Of a DNA stretch of 64,000 bases, positions 30,197 to 41,591 are shown piece after piece (position 1 is the stretch's first letter; the number at the start of each line of letters is the position of its first letter). Source of the stretch: Dendrophyllia cribrosa (lineage: Eukaryota; Cnidaria; Anthozoa; Scleractinia; Dendrophylliidae); NCBI GenBank assembly GCA_024195265.1, contig JAJLRJ010000005.1, positions 31,948,036 to 32,012,035 on the forward strand, read 5' to 3'. The position numbers were made by a program, and so were the translations under genes. A model generated the notes under the pieces. The model saw nothing but the letters and a program-made list of their open reading frames with translations. It searched no databases and had not been told where the DNA came from.

Positions 30197-30306
30197 ATTT
30201 CGTCACGCCTTTATGCCTTTTCCCGCCATTATGTAAATTATGTTAATTTCCGATTCGTCACGCATGAGAGTCAACTTTTGAAGCTCAAATCGCACTTATT
30301 ACAACA
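30197..30306 (-). repeat. Right terminal inverted repeat of the Polinton
   Basis: Mirror of 4566-4675. The outer end reads CTTATTACAACA. Contains TTTTCCCGCC (E2F-like) and TGTTAATTTCCGATTCG near the centre. Confidence 0.9.
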
Positions 30307-30311
30307 TCCAT
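30307..30311. repeat. Right target-site duplication of the Polinton
   Basis: TCCAT, identical to 4561-4565. Confidence 0.7.
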
Positions 30312-30441
30312 TAACCTTCAGTGCACTTTTTTCACTCTTTAATCAGTACAGTAATTCAAAAATTACTTTTATTGAATGGAATCGTTCGACTATCCTATTC
30401 TATTCGGCCCAGTTTGACCGTATTTTATTCTCTTGGCACAG

Positions 30442-33400
30442 GCCTCAAACAACGAGGTCCCACCTACAAACGTAGAAAATGACTTTGCAACGGATGTTCT
30501 CGATGTGGTAAGTTGAAAGATATCTCATTTTAGAGAATAAACTTTAATAGTTCTTGCTTCACGCACCGTTTACCCGATTTATTATGCTAACGGACTTGAC
30601 CAAATTTACATGTAAAATTAGCACCTCTTTGGTTCGGTCAGTTAAGGATACAATAAGACATCAGCGAAGCAGTTCAGGGTAGAATAATCACGATCTGAAT
30701 TTGTCGTTCGAGATATTAGAGACTTTATAACCGTCTACGCAAGGTTTATATACCATGTTTCTAGTGCTCGTAAGATCTGTCATTACTTTACAACGGAATG
30801 AGTAAATCAATGAAATAACCCTGTAAATTTATCTGTGGCTTGAATGATTTCGTGCTGATTATTCACGGATTTGGCTGTTGCTAAATTTAAAATGAATTAG
30901 AATTGTTATTATCTTATCAGTCTTCTAAACATAATATATTATATTTAAGGACATGTTCGATCCATGGAGTGATTGGGAAAGCGAGTTTCAAACGTCCACG
31001 CAGGTAAGTGTTTTGATTCTGTAAATTTTCACTGTTTTTAAGTGAAAAAGGTAATTTGTTTATTATCAGTCTCACCAAATTAAATTTCCCTAGAGCTCAC
31101 AAGAACCCATGCCTGACTTATTACAGAGTGGAGCTGGAGGGAAACGAAAAACCGAGGTATGTTTTATAATAACGCAGTAATTTTTTTGGTTTTTCGAGTT
31201 GTTTATACGATTTATTCTATTGTTTTAGGACGAGGTAAATATGCCTGCCTCCCGCCAAAAAGACTCACCATAAATGCGAGGCGTGTGGAAAAGTCTTCAC
31301 TCGTGCAAATAGCTTAAAACTTCATCAACAGACACACGTCAATGATAAACAACACGACTGAACCAAGTGTGACAAGAAATTCAGAAGAAAAATAATCGGA
31401 TTTTCAACACCACAAGAGGCAAGTCCACGAGCACCGAGCCACCCAGCGCGAGTATTGTTGTGGTATCTGCGGAGAAACCTTCAATAATATGGTGTCATTT
31501 CGAGCTCATCAAAAGATGGCTCATCCCACTCAATCTACCAGTAGGAAACGTACAGCCAAGAACGACACCTCAGGTAAACTTTAAATCAGTAACTGTTTTA
31601 GCTAGGGGTTAGTAAGATTTGTACTTTTTATTCACTTGTACTTACGTGGAGCAGTATTTTTCAGTGTTTGTTATTGAAGTGAAATATATTTAATTAATTC
31701 ATTCAACTAATCTATTTCTTTAGTTAGTTAATAATTAAACACCCCATTATTTCATCATTAGAATCCCTCTCTAAGAAAGCAAGGACTACTCCTGGCGAGA
31801 GAACACCACCTCAGCCACAGTCAACTCAACCACAGTCCACTCGCAGTTCCAGCTGGCAGGAAGACCCAAGAGCCTTGACTGACCTTCCTGAAAACCAGCA
31901 AAGCATTGCTCCCGAGTACCATCACTGGCATCAAATCAGTACTTGATTCAACCGTCAAAACCGACTCTTGGACTGGTACAACTACCACCTCTCTTCCCTG
32001 CAAGCTCAAGAGCAAATAAACCACCTGGACCAAATATTTACAGATCAGTCTACAGTCTTTTGGTTTTATCCTGAGAAACAACGAAACCGGTGAACTTCAA
32101 TATCATTATGCTTCCCAAAACAACAACCTCCTCTTTGAGTCTCCATTTCAGATAACTGCCGCCGATCTCCGGCAAGTTCGCGAAGCACTTTGGAATATTG
32201 ACATACTAGAATGGGTACGCCAGCAACGCCCAAACTCTAAATGGGTGGTGGATAAAGTCACGAACATCACTTCTTCATCAGTAAGATACGAGGGCATCCC
32301 ATTGGCCGTGGTACTGATTTACCAGACTACCTTGCCGAGAATCATGGTTTACTTGCCTTGGATCGCAACCACAACAATGGAAACGTGTACAACAACAATC
32401 GCTGATCTTTCGGGCCCTGGCTGTCCATAACGGTTGTCACCCTAAAAATCTTGAGCGAGATACGCAGCATTAATACCAGAGATACCGGGCAACTCGACTG
32501 GACAAAAAGATGTTTTGTGGTGTGAACCTTAAAGAACTCCATGACCTGGAACATCTGTTTGAGGTGAACATTTTTGTCTATTCGCTTGAAGGTGGTGCTT
32601 ACAAGACTCCACCCACCATCTTTCAATTGCTCGAAGACGAGGGCTTTACGATTCCTCAACATTTAAAGTACTTCCCATGCAGAGCTACCTTCGAATGTAT
32701 GTTCAAGTCGCACACAAGTCTAAACTACACTGAAAAACTTACCTGGAACGCCAAGTACATCCCACTGAGTGTAAGCGTCTGCTCGAACGTCCCCACCTTC
32801 GACCACCCCAAGTGCTTTGTGTCCAATGGGGATTCTAAACAGCTTGTAAAAGATATGGTTGAATACCTGGTAAAAATCAGCGAAGAAAGTTATCGCCTGT
32901 TCAAGGAGTTTTCTTTTCTGTATAAAGCTATTGACCAGAAGTTAGAAGAGAAAACATCGGAACGCGCCTGATCGACAAGACCATGGCCAAGCGACATAAA
33001 TTTTCAAGAAGACAGTGACAATGAAGGAGAAGATCCGATAGAAACAGATGATGAAGAAGAAGACATCGAATCTGAAACGGAAGAAGATCGTGCCTTCCTA
33101 GATGATGACGTGGAGGAGCAAGGTACTTCTTTTTACCGAGCTTTTGAGCAAGAGCGGGAGGAACAGAGCAGTGATGATCATGGTATTAACCAACAACAAC
33201 TGAGTACTGCAGAACCTGAAAAGAAAAAAGTAAAACCTTTGAAGAAACTGAGAGACAGATTTGACGAATTCCTGAAAGAGCTTCCTGTCCTTGGTTTTAA
33301 CTCCGGGAAATATGACTTGAACGCTGTAATAGAATTTCTCTTTCCAGTCCTGGTGCATAACGAGGAAGTCCTGTTCACCATTAAACAAAACAACAACTTC

Positions 33401-33466
33401 ATGTTGAACAGAACAAACTATCATGTTCAGGAAAACGCGGTACAGCTAGCTTTAAAAACAAATTAA
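30442..33466 (+). pseudogene. Copy B: C2H2 zinc-finger / family-B polymerase-like mobile gene, exons 2 onward
   Basis: Exons at 30442-30507 (66 nt), 30950-31003 (54), 31094-31156 (63) and about 31229-31573 follow exon 1 (4410-4490) in phase 0. The fourth holds three C2H2 fingers. The second finger has TGA in place of a Cys codon, and a shift follows. From 31762 the sequence continues into a long degraded region. Open parts include 32510-32971 (a cysteine-rich, beta-like domain) and 33110-33466. The latter ends in Gly-Phe-Asn-Ser-Gly-Lys-Tyr-Asp-Leu-Asn, resembling the second exonuclease motif of viral or organellar family B polymerases, followed by Asn-Asn-Asn-Phe-Met. The polymerase domain itself is absent. 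Several stops show it is dead. Confidence 0.6.
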
Positions 33467-33589
33467 GAAACACAAACAGTATACATTTTACCAACTGCAC
33501 TGAGACCAATTTTGAGGTTTTTCTTAAAATCCAAGAAAGAGAAGTAGTCTACTACTTCACCAAAATTAATACCCACTCGACAGTCATAT

Positions 33590-33850
33590 GTACTTAACTC
33601 ATAGACTTGTTAAACTCCCTCTCAGTTGGAGTCATATGGGCTCCTTTGAAAGGTCCCTGCAAGTGGACGCGTAAGGGGTAGGCAGAGTCTCCATAAACAC
33701 AAATTCGATTCTGCTAGCTTTCCTCTGTCATATTTTTTTTTCTCCTCCACTGGGCCATAAAGATTTGCTATTAGATCGTTTGGTGTACCACTTAGCGGAA
33801 TTACAATTGTGTAATGAGATGTAAACACAACTCAGAACTATAATCGCAGC
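33590..33850 (-). pseudogene. Harbinger/HARBI1-type transposase fragment
   Basis: Read on the minus strand in two frames. One includes Gly-Pro-Val-Glu-Glu-Lys-Lys (about 33745-33765) and the other Tyr-Gly-Asp-Ser-Ala-Tyr-Pro-Leu ... Leu-Gln-Gly-Pro-Phe-Lys-Gly (33640-33700), the usual signature of DDE_Tnp_4 transposases. The frames differ by one, so it is a broken piece of about 260 bases. It is not the THAP transposase of the 42-44 kb element. It separates the polymerase-like relic from the YqaJ relic. Confidence 0.65.
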
Positions 33851-33858
33851 GCGTAAAA

Positions 33859-36525
33859 ATGGATTTATTGGGAAATGAAACAAAGCCAGGCGAAGATTTC
33901 GTTCAGACATGTTCTTTTTCTATTTCTGATAATGCTAAGAACAAACGCAAGTTAAACGGCGGTTTTTAGAGAAAATATCGGCAATTGGGATTGATGCTGT
34001 ACTGGTGGAAGGAAAGCACCTTGAGCCAGACTGTCTTCCTCCTGTTGAATCGACACTTTTTATTTTATCAAGTCTTGGAGACAAGCTTCTAAACTCATCA
34101 GCAGTTCAAAGCTTTTTGAAGTGTAGAAGCTTAAAACCAGATGGTCTTGGGGTTCATTGCCAGTGTCCAAGGCCATATCATCGCGGACAAATTCATTGTG
34201 CTACCAAAGGTGCGGTATTCTCAACGTACGAATGACACACTGATCCCGATTTGGATCATCACTAAGAGAGAAGGAACTATTATTTCTGCCCACTGTTTAG
34301 GCTGCAAAGCTGGCCTGGCAGAATCTTGCTCACATGTAGCTAGCATTCTTTTTTACTTAGAAGCATGGATGGAGATTAATGAAAAGCTCTCTTGCACTCA
34401 AGTGAAATGCTCCTGGATCTTACCCACTTATGTCAAGCAAGTTGAGTACTCGATGGTTCGTGACATCGACTTCACATCAGCAAAGAAGATGAAGAAACCG
34501 TAAAAAGATGCGACCTGGGCCAACTTGGATATAAAGATAGCAAATCTTGATATTTGTAGCTCGCCAGAGCCGTCTGCCAATCCCCAAAATGTGGCAAAAG
34601 AAATTGCTGCACCCACAAAAGCCGAAATGGATGCATTCTAAGCTGAACTGGACCGGTACAAAAACAAACCCATCGCCCTTAGCTTGATTCCACCCTACGC
34701 AGAAAGTTTTGCCCTCAAAAGCCGCGCAGTACCAACGATTAATGATCTTTTTCAGAAAAAATACCTGGAACTTACTTACCCGGAATTATTAAAAGCCTGT
34801 CATGAGGTAAAAATTGAGATAACAGAGGAGCAGATCGTTCAAGTGGAGAGGGACACCATTACCTAGGCAAAGGGGAACAATTTTTTCAAACACAGAGCTG
34901 GAAGAATTGGAGCTTCACAGAGTAAGGCTGCAAGCCATTCCAATCCTGCATTACCCTCTCAATCTCTAATCCAAGGAATTAATTTTGCTATCCAGAGTTA
35001 AATAAGCTGACAACTAAGGCTGTCCTTCATGGATGTAAACACGAACAGCAAACAATCGATGCCAATGAGACGAAAATGAAAGAAACGCACACCAACTTCC
35101 AGCTGGTGCATTGTGGGCTCATGATTAATGAAATTAACCATGGCTCCATGCTACCCCTGATTTTTTGTGCTTGTGTGACTGCTGTGGAGAAGTTAAGTGT
35201 CCACTGTGTATTGAGAACTGTGACTTTGACAGTTATGTGTTGAAACCCTCTTCCTGTTTAAAAAAAGACAACCCTGGAAATTTTGTGCTCAAGACTGATC
35301 ACCAGTACTATTATCAAATCCAGCAGCAGATTTTTACCATTAAGAGGGAGTATTGTGACTTTGTAGTGTGTGCTTTTGGTGATGATGGAAAGGCAGAACT
35401 GGTGCAGCAAAGAATTGCCCCAGACACATCACTATAATGCTGTTTTGCCAAAACTGACCAGGTTTTGGAGGACCTGTGTCTTGCCAGAAGTGTTTGGGAG
35501 ATGGTATACCAGACGACATAGTATCAGTTATACCAAATCAACGAAAAAAACTCTCTCCCTTTGCTTTTGCTGAACTGCAACATAACTGCAATGTAACTTG
35601 TTGCAACCCTAAATGTCTCATCAGCCAATTTCATCTTTCCTGTTTAGGCATTGACAGCATTCCTAAGACATGGTACTGTCCAAATTGTAGAACTCTGCCT
35701 CAATTTAAAGGTTCAAGGAAGTCATCTCAAGCTGCACCTAAGCAGACAGCGCCTGCTCATGCTTTGATCGTCCAGTCCATTTGTGTGCAAAAGCAAACCA
35801 AAAGGAACTGACAAGCTCATTGAGTGTCACAATTCCAGTTGTCAGAATGGTAAATTCTTTTATCTGGGTTGCCTTAACCTTAAATGCATGCCAAATAACA
35901 GTAAGACGACATGGGTTTGTCTGGTTTGTGGAAACAGGAAGCAGCATTCAGCTACAAGTAAACATAGTTCAAAAGATGGAGTCAAGTTTGTAAAGGAGGT
36001 CAAGAAAATGAACACTTCAATTGAGAAACACAAACCATAAGGTAAACTAGGCCGAGCAGAATTTGACTTAATTGCCTCCCCCAGTGGATGGCTGGATTGT
36101 ACCATCATTCACGAAGCTCAAATATTGCTGTGCAACATAAACCCTAGCATTAAGGGCTTTCAAAGACCTACACTTGGACCTGTGGGACAGTTCAATATCA
36201 TGACTTGCGATTTCATTCAAATAGTTCACATAAAGAATAATCACTGGGTCTGTATGAGCTCACTTGGCTGCTCCCCTGGACATGTGAATTTATTGAACAG
36301 CTTATCTACTCCAGTAATATCACTAGAATTAAGACAACTTGCAAGTAATTTGCTTGGACCTGGATTGAGGGGCATTGCTAACATACCAGTACAGCAGCAG
36401 AAGAATGACAGTGGCTGTGGTGTATTTGCAATTGCGTTTGCAACATGCCTGGCTTATGGACAGATCAAAACAACCATCTACCACACAAAGCAATATTATA
36501 ATGGAGGTAAGGTGAAGAAGTCATG
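33859..36525 (+). pseudogene. Degenerate copy of the SWIM-YqaJ-PHD-Ulp1 gene (copy B)
   Basis: Follows the intact gene of 38931-41591 along its whole length: ATG 33859 counterpart, SWIM motif [11 protein letters not shown] (34301-34335), YqaJ motifs (35150-35200), PHD fingers (35550-35700, 35790-35960) and Ulp1 core His-Trp-Val-Cys ... Asp-Ser-Gly-Cys-Gly-Val-Phe (36240-36430). Many stops and frameshifts. Near 35137 an unmatched junction (AACCATGG instead of TATCCATGG) marks a small deletion. No matching transposase gene follows. Confidence 0.85.
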
Positions 36526-36529
36526 ACAG

Positions 36530-36705
36530 ACATTACAAGCGAATCGCCTCTCTGATAGCTGAGAAAAGAAGAGAAAGCTATGCGGATGTCCTGAACTACA
36601 TTAGAACAAGACTTAGATTCTGTTTATTGAAGAGCGTTTTAATTGCAATTAGAGGAGTTCGAGGAAAGAGATTGATTGATTTTGACAAAGGAGAGTAACT
36701 ATAAG
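36530..36705 (+). pseudogene. Short coding relic resembling retroelement C-terminus
   Basis: About 55 codons from 36530 read as basic protein: Tyr-Lys-Arg-Ile-Ala-Ser-Leu-Ile-Ala-Glu-Lys, then Arg-Thr-Arg-Leu-Arg-Phe-Cys-Leu-Leu-Lys-Ser. I recall similar endings in cnidarian reverse-transcriptase-type proteins, but this is from memory and weak. The stop falls at about 36700. Confidence 0.35.
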
Positions 36706-37508
36706 AAAGTGGACAATACTAATTGAGAGCTTGTTAGGCGACATATACATGTACATTTATAATACTTTTATTTCACTGTATTTTTTATTTATTTGTCTAA
36801 GGTATTTATAACATAATATATATATATTTTTTTTCTTTTAGAATGTAAAGTTTTTTTTTTACGAACTTTTAAAATTTTTATCCCAAGATTCATTTTAAAG
36901 TAATTTTATACAATGTTTCACTTTTTTAATTCATTATACTTTTAATTATGTTGAAACTGTTTATTTTGATCTTCGTTATTATAATTAACTATATATGTAT
37001 GCAGAAAAGTGAGGTTTCTAAAATGTCAATTTGCTAAAAATGTCTTTACATGTGAAAACATTGAGCTTATGCATAGTCTGTTGTTTTCAACTGTTTATGA
37101 AAAGTATGTTAATCTGTGCTACGTTTATAGATCAATAATCTATTATGTATACTTACATTCTTTATTTAAAGATATGCATTGTAATATAACTGGAAGTTCT
37201 GTGGATATAAAGAGAGTATTATTTACATTGCAAAAGTATAGAGTTCATAGAAGAGCTTTTCAAATGAAGTATGTTAAAATATATGACTTGCAATGTGAGC
37301 AGAAGCAAAAAAGGATATCAAGTATTGTTTTAAATTCTTGTGAACTACATGTTAGATGTAGAAAGGAGAATTTTATGAAAAATGAAAAAATCAATGATCA
37401 AGCTTTGAGCTCTTCAATTAATAGCAGTGAATTTCATTGTAAACTCTTGTGAATATGAAACATTGTATTAAAAAAGTTAATTTTTAGTTTTTCTTGATGT
37501 TTTGTAAT
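36706..37508. other. AT-rich stretch with one unconvincing ORF
   Basis: Mostly A/T. An ORF at 37009-37452 (147 codons, no strong start) has Cys, Tyr and Lys in plain AT-biased mix with no motif. It is probably chance. Nothing else is seen. Confidence 0.4.
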
Positions 37509-37518
37509 TAAGTTATCA

Positions 37519-37650
37519 CTGATGTAGCCTGCAAATACAGCCGCCTTTCATTTCTCCTGGCCGCTTGGGGCGTTCGTGCAAGAGAGCATCTGCAATTTAC
37601 TTTGAAAAAAATTACATACTGATGACGTAAATCACCCATTGCTAATTTCA
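37519..37650 (-). repeat. Dispersed repeat, inverted copy of 44485-44640
   Basis: About 130 bases match the reverse complement of 44485-44640 at roughly 80 percent. Shared blocks include CAGCCGCC/GGCGGCTG, GAGAGCATCTG and ACTGATGACGTAAAT. The two copies face each other across the ISL2EU-type transposon, 7 kb apart. They may be ends of a larger composite or two copies of one MITE. Confidence 0.6.
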
Positions 37651-37666
37651 TATTAAATTATAATAA

Positions 37667-37685
37667 GGGGGGGGGGGGGGGGGGG
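37667..37685. repeat. Poly-G tract
   Basis: Run of G, part of a low-complexity zone with further G/C-rich runs near 38275-38330 and 38367-38378. Length in assemblies is often unreliable. Confidence 0.7.
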
Positions 37686-37689
37686 TCAT

Positions 37690-38810
37690 AAACAAAAAGA
37701 TTCGGTAAAAACTGCTACCATCAGTTTACTCATATTTAGCAGGAGGATCTGTAAATGAAGTTTTAGTATAGCTGGAGCATTTAAATAGTAGTCCATATCA
37801 ATGAATATAAATAAACCCACACTAATGCTTGCTTTCTCAGAACATTTCTTTGTAATTTCGTGTTCCTCTCTCCTCCACAGAGGTCTCTTTGTGTCACAAG
37901 GAGGCTGGGGAGAGGGGAAAGGGAATCGCACAGGGGATGATTGGACAGGAAAAGAGAGGAGGGAGACCACCCTGTTCGCTCTTCCCTCCAGCACACTTAT
38001 TAATTTTTATTTAAAATTTTATTAATGGAATACCAGTGAGAGCCTCCGCGGAGGAAAGAGTCCGTGTTCTAAAGTTTATATTCCAATTGGTGGTGAAGCT
38101 AGATGTCCTCAAAATGTGCCAATTTGTACAAGACTCAACAGAATGCAAAACTTACGGCACTCACTCCATCCACTTCTGGTACTGCACCTTCTTTTAGCTG
38201 GTGATGATGGAAGTTCAGTGTCACTTCTGTCACTCTCATTGACACCCACACTGTCACTATCTATTGTCATCAGGGTATTTTGTGGTGGTGGCGGTGGTGG
38301 CGGTAGTGGAAGGGGAGTGGGGGGAGGGGTCATGGTATTTTGCCCATGGTTGTGGGATATGTAATGAGGGGGGGGGGGGCAGGGAAAAACACAACAAATA
38401 ATAGGGGGGGCTTCCAAAAATTGCAAGGGAAAAAATCTGAAATCGACATAGCCCCCCGTCCCCTCTACATAAATTATGAACCTTCCCTAATGTGCATGCA
38501 GTGAAACCAAATGAAATAAAAGGTGTTGACAGGCCCATCACAAATCCAACTAGCACCTGGCATGATTGTTATGACCTTTGTTTACTGGGTTTTAAGTTAG
38601 TTTGATTTTTACAGTTTAGCCCTGATCAGTATGTCTTTTAAAAATCTACCCCTTTTGTACGAAATAAGGGGATGTTCTTTTTAGATCTGTCTAAGCAAAG
38701 ATTGTGATTCATTTGTCCATGAGGATGAAGGCACACAGGGTTGTATTGTGTTACAAAGGATAACATTTCCTTGCGTGTAATGGTTTAATTAATTTCTGTT
38801 TCCATCTTTG
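37690..38810. other. Intergenic, low complexity
   Basis: Contains GGT-rich (38280-38330) and CCC/GGG runs, with no supportable gene. Short ORFs on both strands are Pro- or Gly-rich shadows of these runs. Confidence 0.4.
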
Positions 38811-38930
38811 CCGTGAATAGATCGTTTTCACGTGACGTCACATAGTTTCCGGTCGCCATATTGGTGGACCACTTTCCATTGCGTAATAGCATGCAAATGT
38901 GACTCACATCTACAATTGTAGCCTTTAAAA

Positions 38931-41591
38931 ATGAATAATTCCGAAAGTGAAGCGAAATCTGGCAAAAGCCCCGACGATAACTGTTCTTTGCCAATTTCTG
39001 AATATGTTAAGAAGTTGGAACCGCGAGTTAGGAAGCGCTATTTGGAGAAAATTTCGGTGATTGGGATCGATCCCGTGCTGATCGAGGGACAGCATTTTCA
39101 GCCAGACTGCTTGCCTCCTGTTGAATCGACTGATCTTTTGTGCTATCTGGTTTTGGAGACGAGCTTTTACACACAGCAACAGTTTAAAGCTTTCCGAAGC
39201 CTTGAAGCTTATAATCAGATGGTATCTGGATTTATTACTGGCGTGAAAGGCCACATTATCGCAAACAAGTTTGTTGTTTTAGCGAAGGTGAGACATTCAC
39301 AGCGAATGAATGACTCTTTGATCCCGATTTGGATTATCACGGAGAGAGAAGGAACAGTGCTTTCAGCTCATTGTCTTGGCTGCAAAGCTGGTCTAGCAGA
39401 ATCTTGCTCTCATATAGCTAGTGTTCTTTTCTATCTGGAAGCATGGACGAAGCTAAATGGTAAGCTCTCGTGTACCCAAGTTAAATGCTCGTGGATTCTA
39501 CCTACTTACGTGGATCACGTAGATTATGCAAGGGTCCGAGATATTAACTTTAGTTCTGCTAAGAAAATGAAAGCTGACTTGGATGCAAAGTTATCTAACC
39601 TTCCTGAAGCTTCAAGTCCCGATCCGCCTCCGAAACGTGGTGCGGCAAGAAAAATTACAGCGCCTACGAAAGCCGAAATGGATGCCTTCTATGCCGAACT
39701 AAGCAAAGATGAGAGTAAACCCATTGCGCTCAGTTTAGTTCCTGATTTCGCACGCAGCTACGTCCTTAAAAGCCGCACAATCCCTACAATTAATGATCTT
39801 TTCAACAAAAAGTACCTGGACCTTACCTATCCAGAACTGTTGAAGGTTTGCAAGGAGGTCAAAATTGAGGTTTCCAGGGACCAGATTGATCAAGTGGAGA
39901 GAGACACCAGAAGCCAGGCAAAGGGTAATAACTTTTTCAAGCACAGAGCTGGCAGAATTGGAGCCTCCCAGAGTAAGGCAGCATGCCAGACAAATCCTGC
40001 CTTGCCCTCTCAATCTCTTATCCAATCAATTTGTTACCCTGAGCTAAACAAGCTTAACACAGAAGCAATCCGGCATGGTTGTAAACATGAACAAGATGCA
40101 ATTAATGCTTATGAAAAGGCAATGCAAGAGAAACATGTGAACTTTAAAGTAAAAAAATGTGGACTCATCATAAATGAAAAATATCCATGGATACATGCAT
40201 CCCCTGACTTCTTGTGTTCATGTGACTGTTGCGGTGAGGGATGCGGTGAAGTCAAATGCCCCTTGTGTGTTGAAAACTGTGACTTTGAGGGATATATTTT
40301 AAAACCGTCGTCATGTTTGGAAAAGGACAACAATGGAGGTTTTAAACTTAAGGAAACTCACCAGTACTATTACCAGTGCCAACAACAAATATTTACCAGC
40401 GAGAAACTGTACTGTGACTTTGTAGTATGTGCTTTTGATCATGACGGGAGAGCAGAGCTGGTACAACAAAGGATTTTTCCAAACACAGATCACTGGACTG
40501 AAGTTGTACCAAAACTGACCAATTTTTGGAGGACCTGTGTTTTACCTGAAGTGCTTGGGAGGTGGTATACGAGACGTCATGATGTAAAACCACCACCAGA
40601 AGCTAGTAATTCAATATGCTTTTGCAGAACTGTGACAACTGAGAACACTGTACTTTGCTCCAACCCTAACTGTCCTATTGGCCAGTTTCATTACACCTGT
40701 TTGGATATTGACAGTACTCCCAAACTGTGGTACTGCCCAAACTGTAGAACGCAACCAGAATTTAAGAAGGCTGGCAAACGACAGAAAAATGAGGCACCAT
40801 CAGATGCTTTGGCATTGGATTCGGTTTGTTTGTGTCAACAACCACCAAAGAAAACTGACAAGCTTCTAGAATGTCATAACTCTAGTTGCCAGAATGGCAA
40901 GTTTTTTCATTTGCCATGCCTTAATCTCAAACGCCTGCCAAATAACAGTAAAACGACATGGGTTTGTCCAGTTTGCAAAGCAAGCAATACAAACAAACCG
41001 AAGGCTAAAGATGACATCACATATGTAAAAACTGTTAAAAATACAACTGCAAACAACAAATACAAGTCACTGGGCAGCCTAGGGCAAGCAGACTTTGATC
41101 TCATAGCATCACCCATTGGTTGGTTGGATTGTACGATCATTCATGATGCCCAGATGCTTTTAAAGAAAATTAATCCCAACATCAGTGGCTTTCAAAGACC
41201 AACACTTGGTTCTGTAAGACAGTTTGATGTCATGACATCAGAATTTATTCAACTGCTGCACATTAACAACAACCATTGGGTGTGCATGACCTCAATTGGT
41301 TGTCCTCCTGGTGATGTTAAGTTACTGAACAGTCTAATGACACCGGTCTTATCTCAAGAGTTAAAGGAACTTGCCGAGAATTTGCTTGGTCCAAACTTAA
41401 AGAACATTACTAGCATACCAGTCCAGCAGCAAACAAATGGGAGCGACTGTGGTGTGTTTGCCATTGCATTTGCCACTTGTCTTGCTCATGGACAAAACCC
41501 ATGTAATGTGAATTTTGATGTGGCCAGAATGCGACCACATTTGATCAGGTGCCTAAAAACTGGTTCCATGCACCTTTTCCCTACCACTTGA
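38931..41591 (+). CDS. SWIM-YqaJ-PHD-PHD-Ulp1-like accessory protein of DNA transposon (886 aa), intact
   Basis: Domains in order: SWIM zinc motif (about residue 149, [11 protein letters not shown]); YqaJ-type nuclease with Glu (385, His-Glu-Gln-Asp), Asp (423, Ser-Pro-Asp-Phe) and Glu-x-Lys (439, Gly-Glu-Val-Lys-Cys-Pro); two PHD-like Cys-rich fingers (562-610 and 632-680); and a Ulp1-fold region with His-Trp (781) and Cys (838, Asp-Cys-Gly-Val-Phe). The residue expected to be catalytic Asp is Asn (about 800, Leu-Leu-Asn-Ser-Leu); the degenerate copy has the same Asn. Likely a nuclease and DNA-binding helper of transposition. The protease activity is doubtful. Intact start to stop. Confidence 0.85.
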   Translation: MNNSESEAKSGKSPDDNCSLPISEYVKKLEPRVRKRYLEKISVIGIDPVLIEGQHFQPDCLPPVESTDLLCYLVLETSFYTQQQFKAFRSLEAYNQMVSGFITGVKGHIIANKFVVLAKVRHSQRMNDSLIPIWIITEREGTVLSAHCLGCKAGLAESCSHIASVLFYLEAWTKLNGKLSCTQVKCSWILPTYVDHVDYARVRDINFSSAKKMKADLDAKLSNLPEASSPDPPPKRGAARKITAPTKAEMDAFYAELSKDESKPIALSLVPDFARSYVLKSRTIPTINDLFNKKYLDLTYPELLKVCKEVKIEVSRDQIDQVERDTRSQAKGNNFFKHRAGRIGASQSKAACQTNPALPSQSLIQSICYPELNKLNTEAIRHGCKHEQDAINAYEKAMQEKHVNFKVKKCGLIINEKYPWIHASPDFLCSCDCCGEGCGEVKCPLCVENCDFEGYILKPSSCLEKDNNGGFKLKETHQYYYQCQQQIFTSEKLYCDFVVCAFDHDGRAELVQQRIFPNTDHWTEVVPKLTNFWRTCVLPEVLGRWYTRRHDVKPPPEASNSICFCRTVTTENTVLCSNPNCPIGQFHYTCLDIDSTPKLWYCPNCRTQPEFKKAGKRQKNEAPSDALALDSVCLCQQPPKKTDKLLECHNSSCQNGKFFHLPCLNLKRLPNNSKTTWVCPVCKASNTNKPKAKDDITYVKTVKNTTANNKYKSLGSLGQADFDLIASPIGWLDCTIIHDAQMLLKKINPNISGFQRPTLGSVRQFDVMTSEFIQLLHINNNHWVCMTSIGCPPGDVKLLNSLMTPVLSQELKELAENLLGPNLKNITSIPVQQQTNGSDCGVFAIAFATCLAHGQNPCNVNFDVARMRPHLIRCLKTGSMHLFPTT

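Larger units (their letters stand above)
4566..30306 (+). mobile_element. Polinton/Maverick (adintovirus-like) endogenous element, ~25.7 kb
   Basis: The element is bounded by 110 bp inverted repeats and a 5 bp duplication. It encodes the defining Polinton set in one orientation: protein-primed DNA polymerase B (14101-18298), DDE integrase (19494-20619), capsid-region genes (20579-22654), adenain-like protease (26218-26625) and an A32/FtsK-type packaging ATPase (26874-27635). Genes near both ends (6101-7511 and 29521-29982) run the other way. Known Polintons replicate by protein-primed synthesis and integrate through the integrase; capsid proteins imply virion formation. At least a dozen frameshifts or stops show that this copy is defective. 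Two Penelope 3' ends have inserted into it. Its coding core (14-28 kb) is visibly richer in G and C than the flanks. Confidence 0.92.

Noticed and set aside
37009..37452. 147-codon plus ORF
   Set aside because: AT-rich composition, no good start, no motif, no neighbour relation. Likely chance.
37667..37685. Poly-G as a regulatory quadruplex
   Set aside because: Run length is unreliable and there are no surrounding features to tie it to a gene.
38116..38364. Gly-rich ORF over GGTGGT repeats
   Set aside because: Low-complexity frame with no start context, and a Pro-rich shadow on the other strand.
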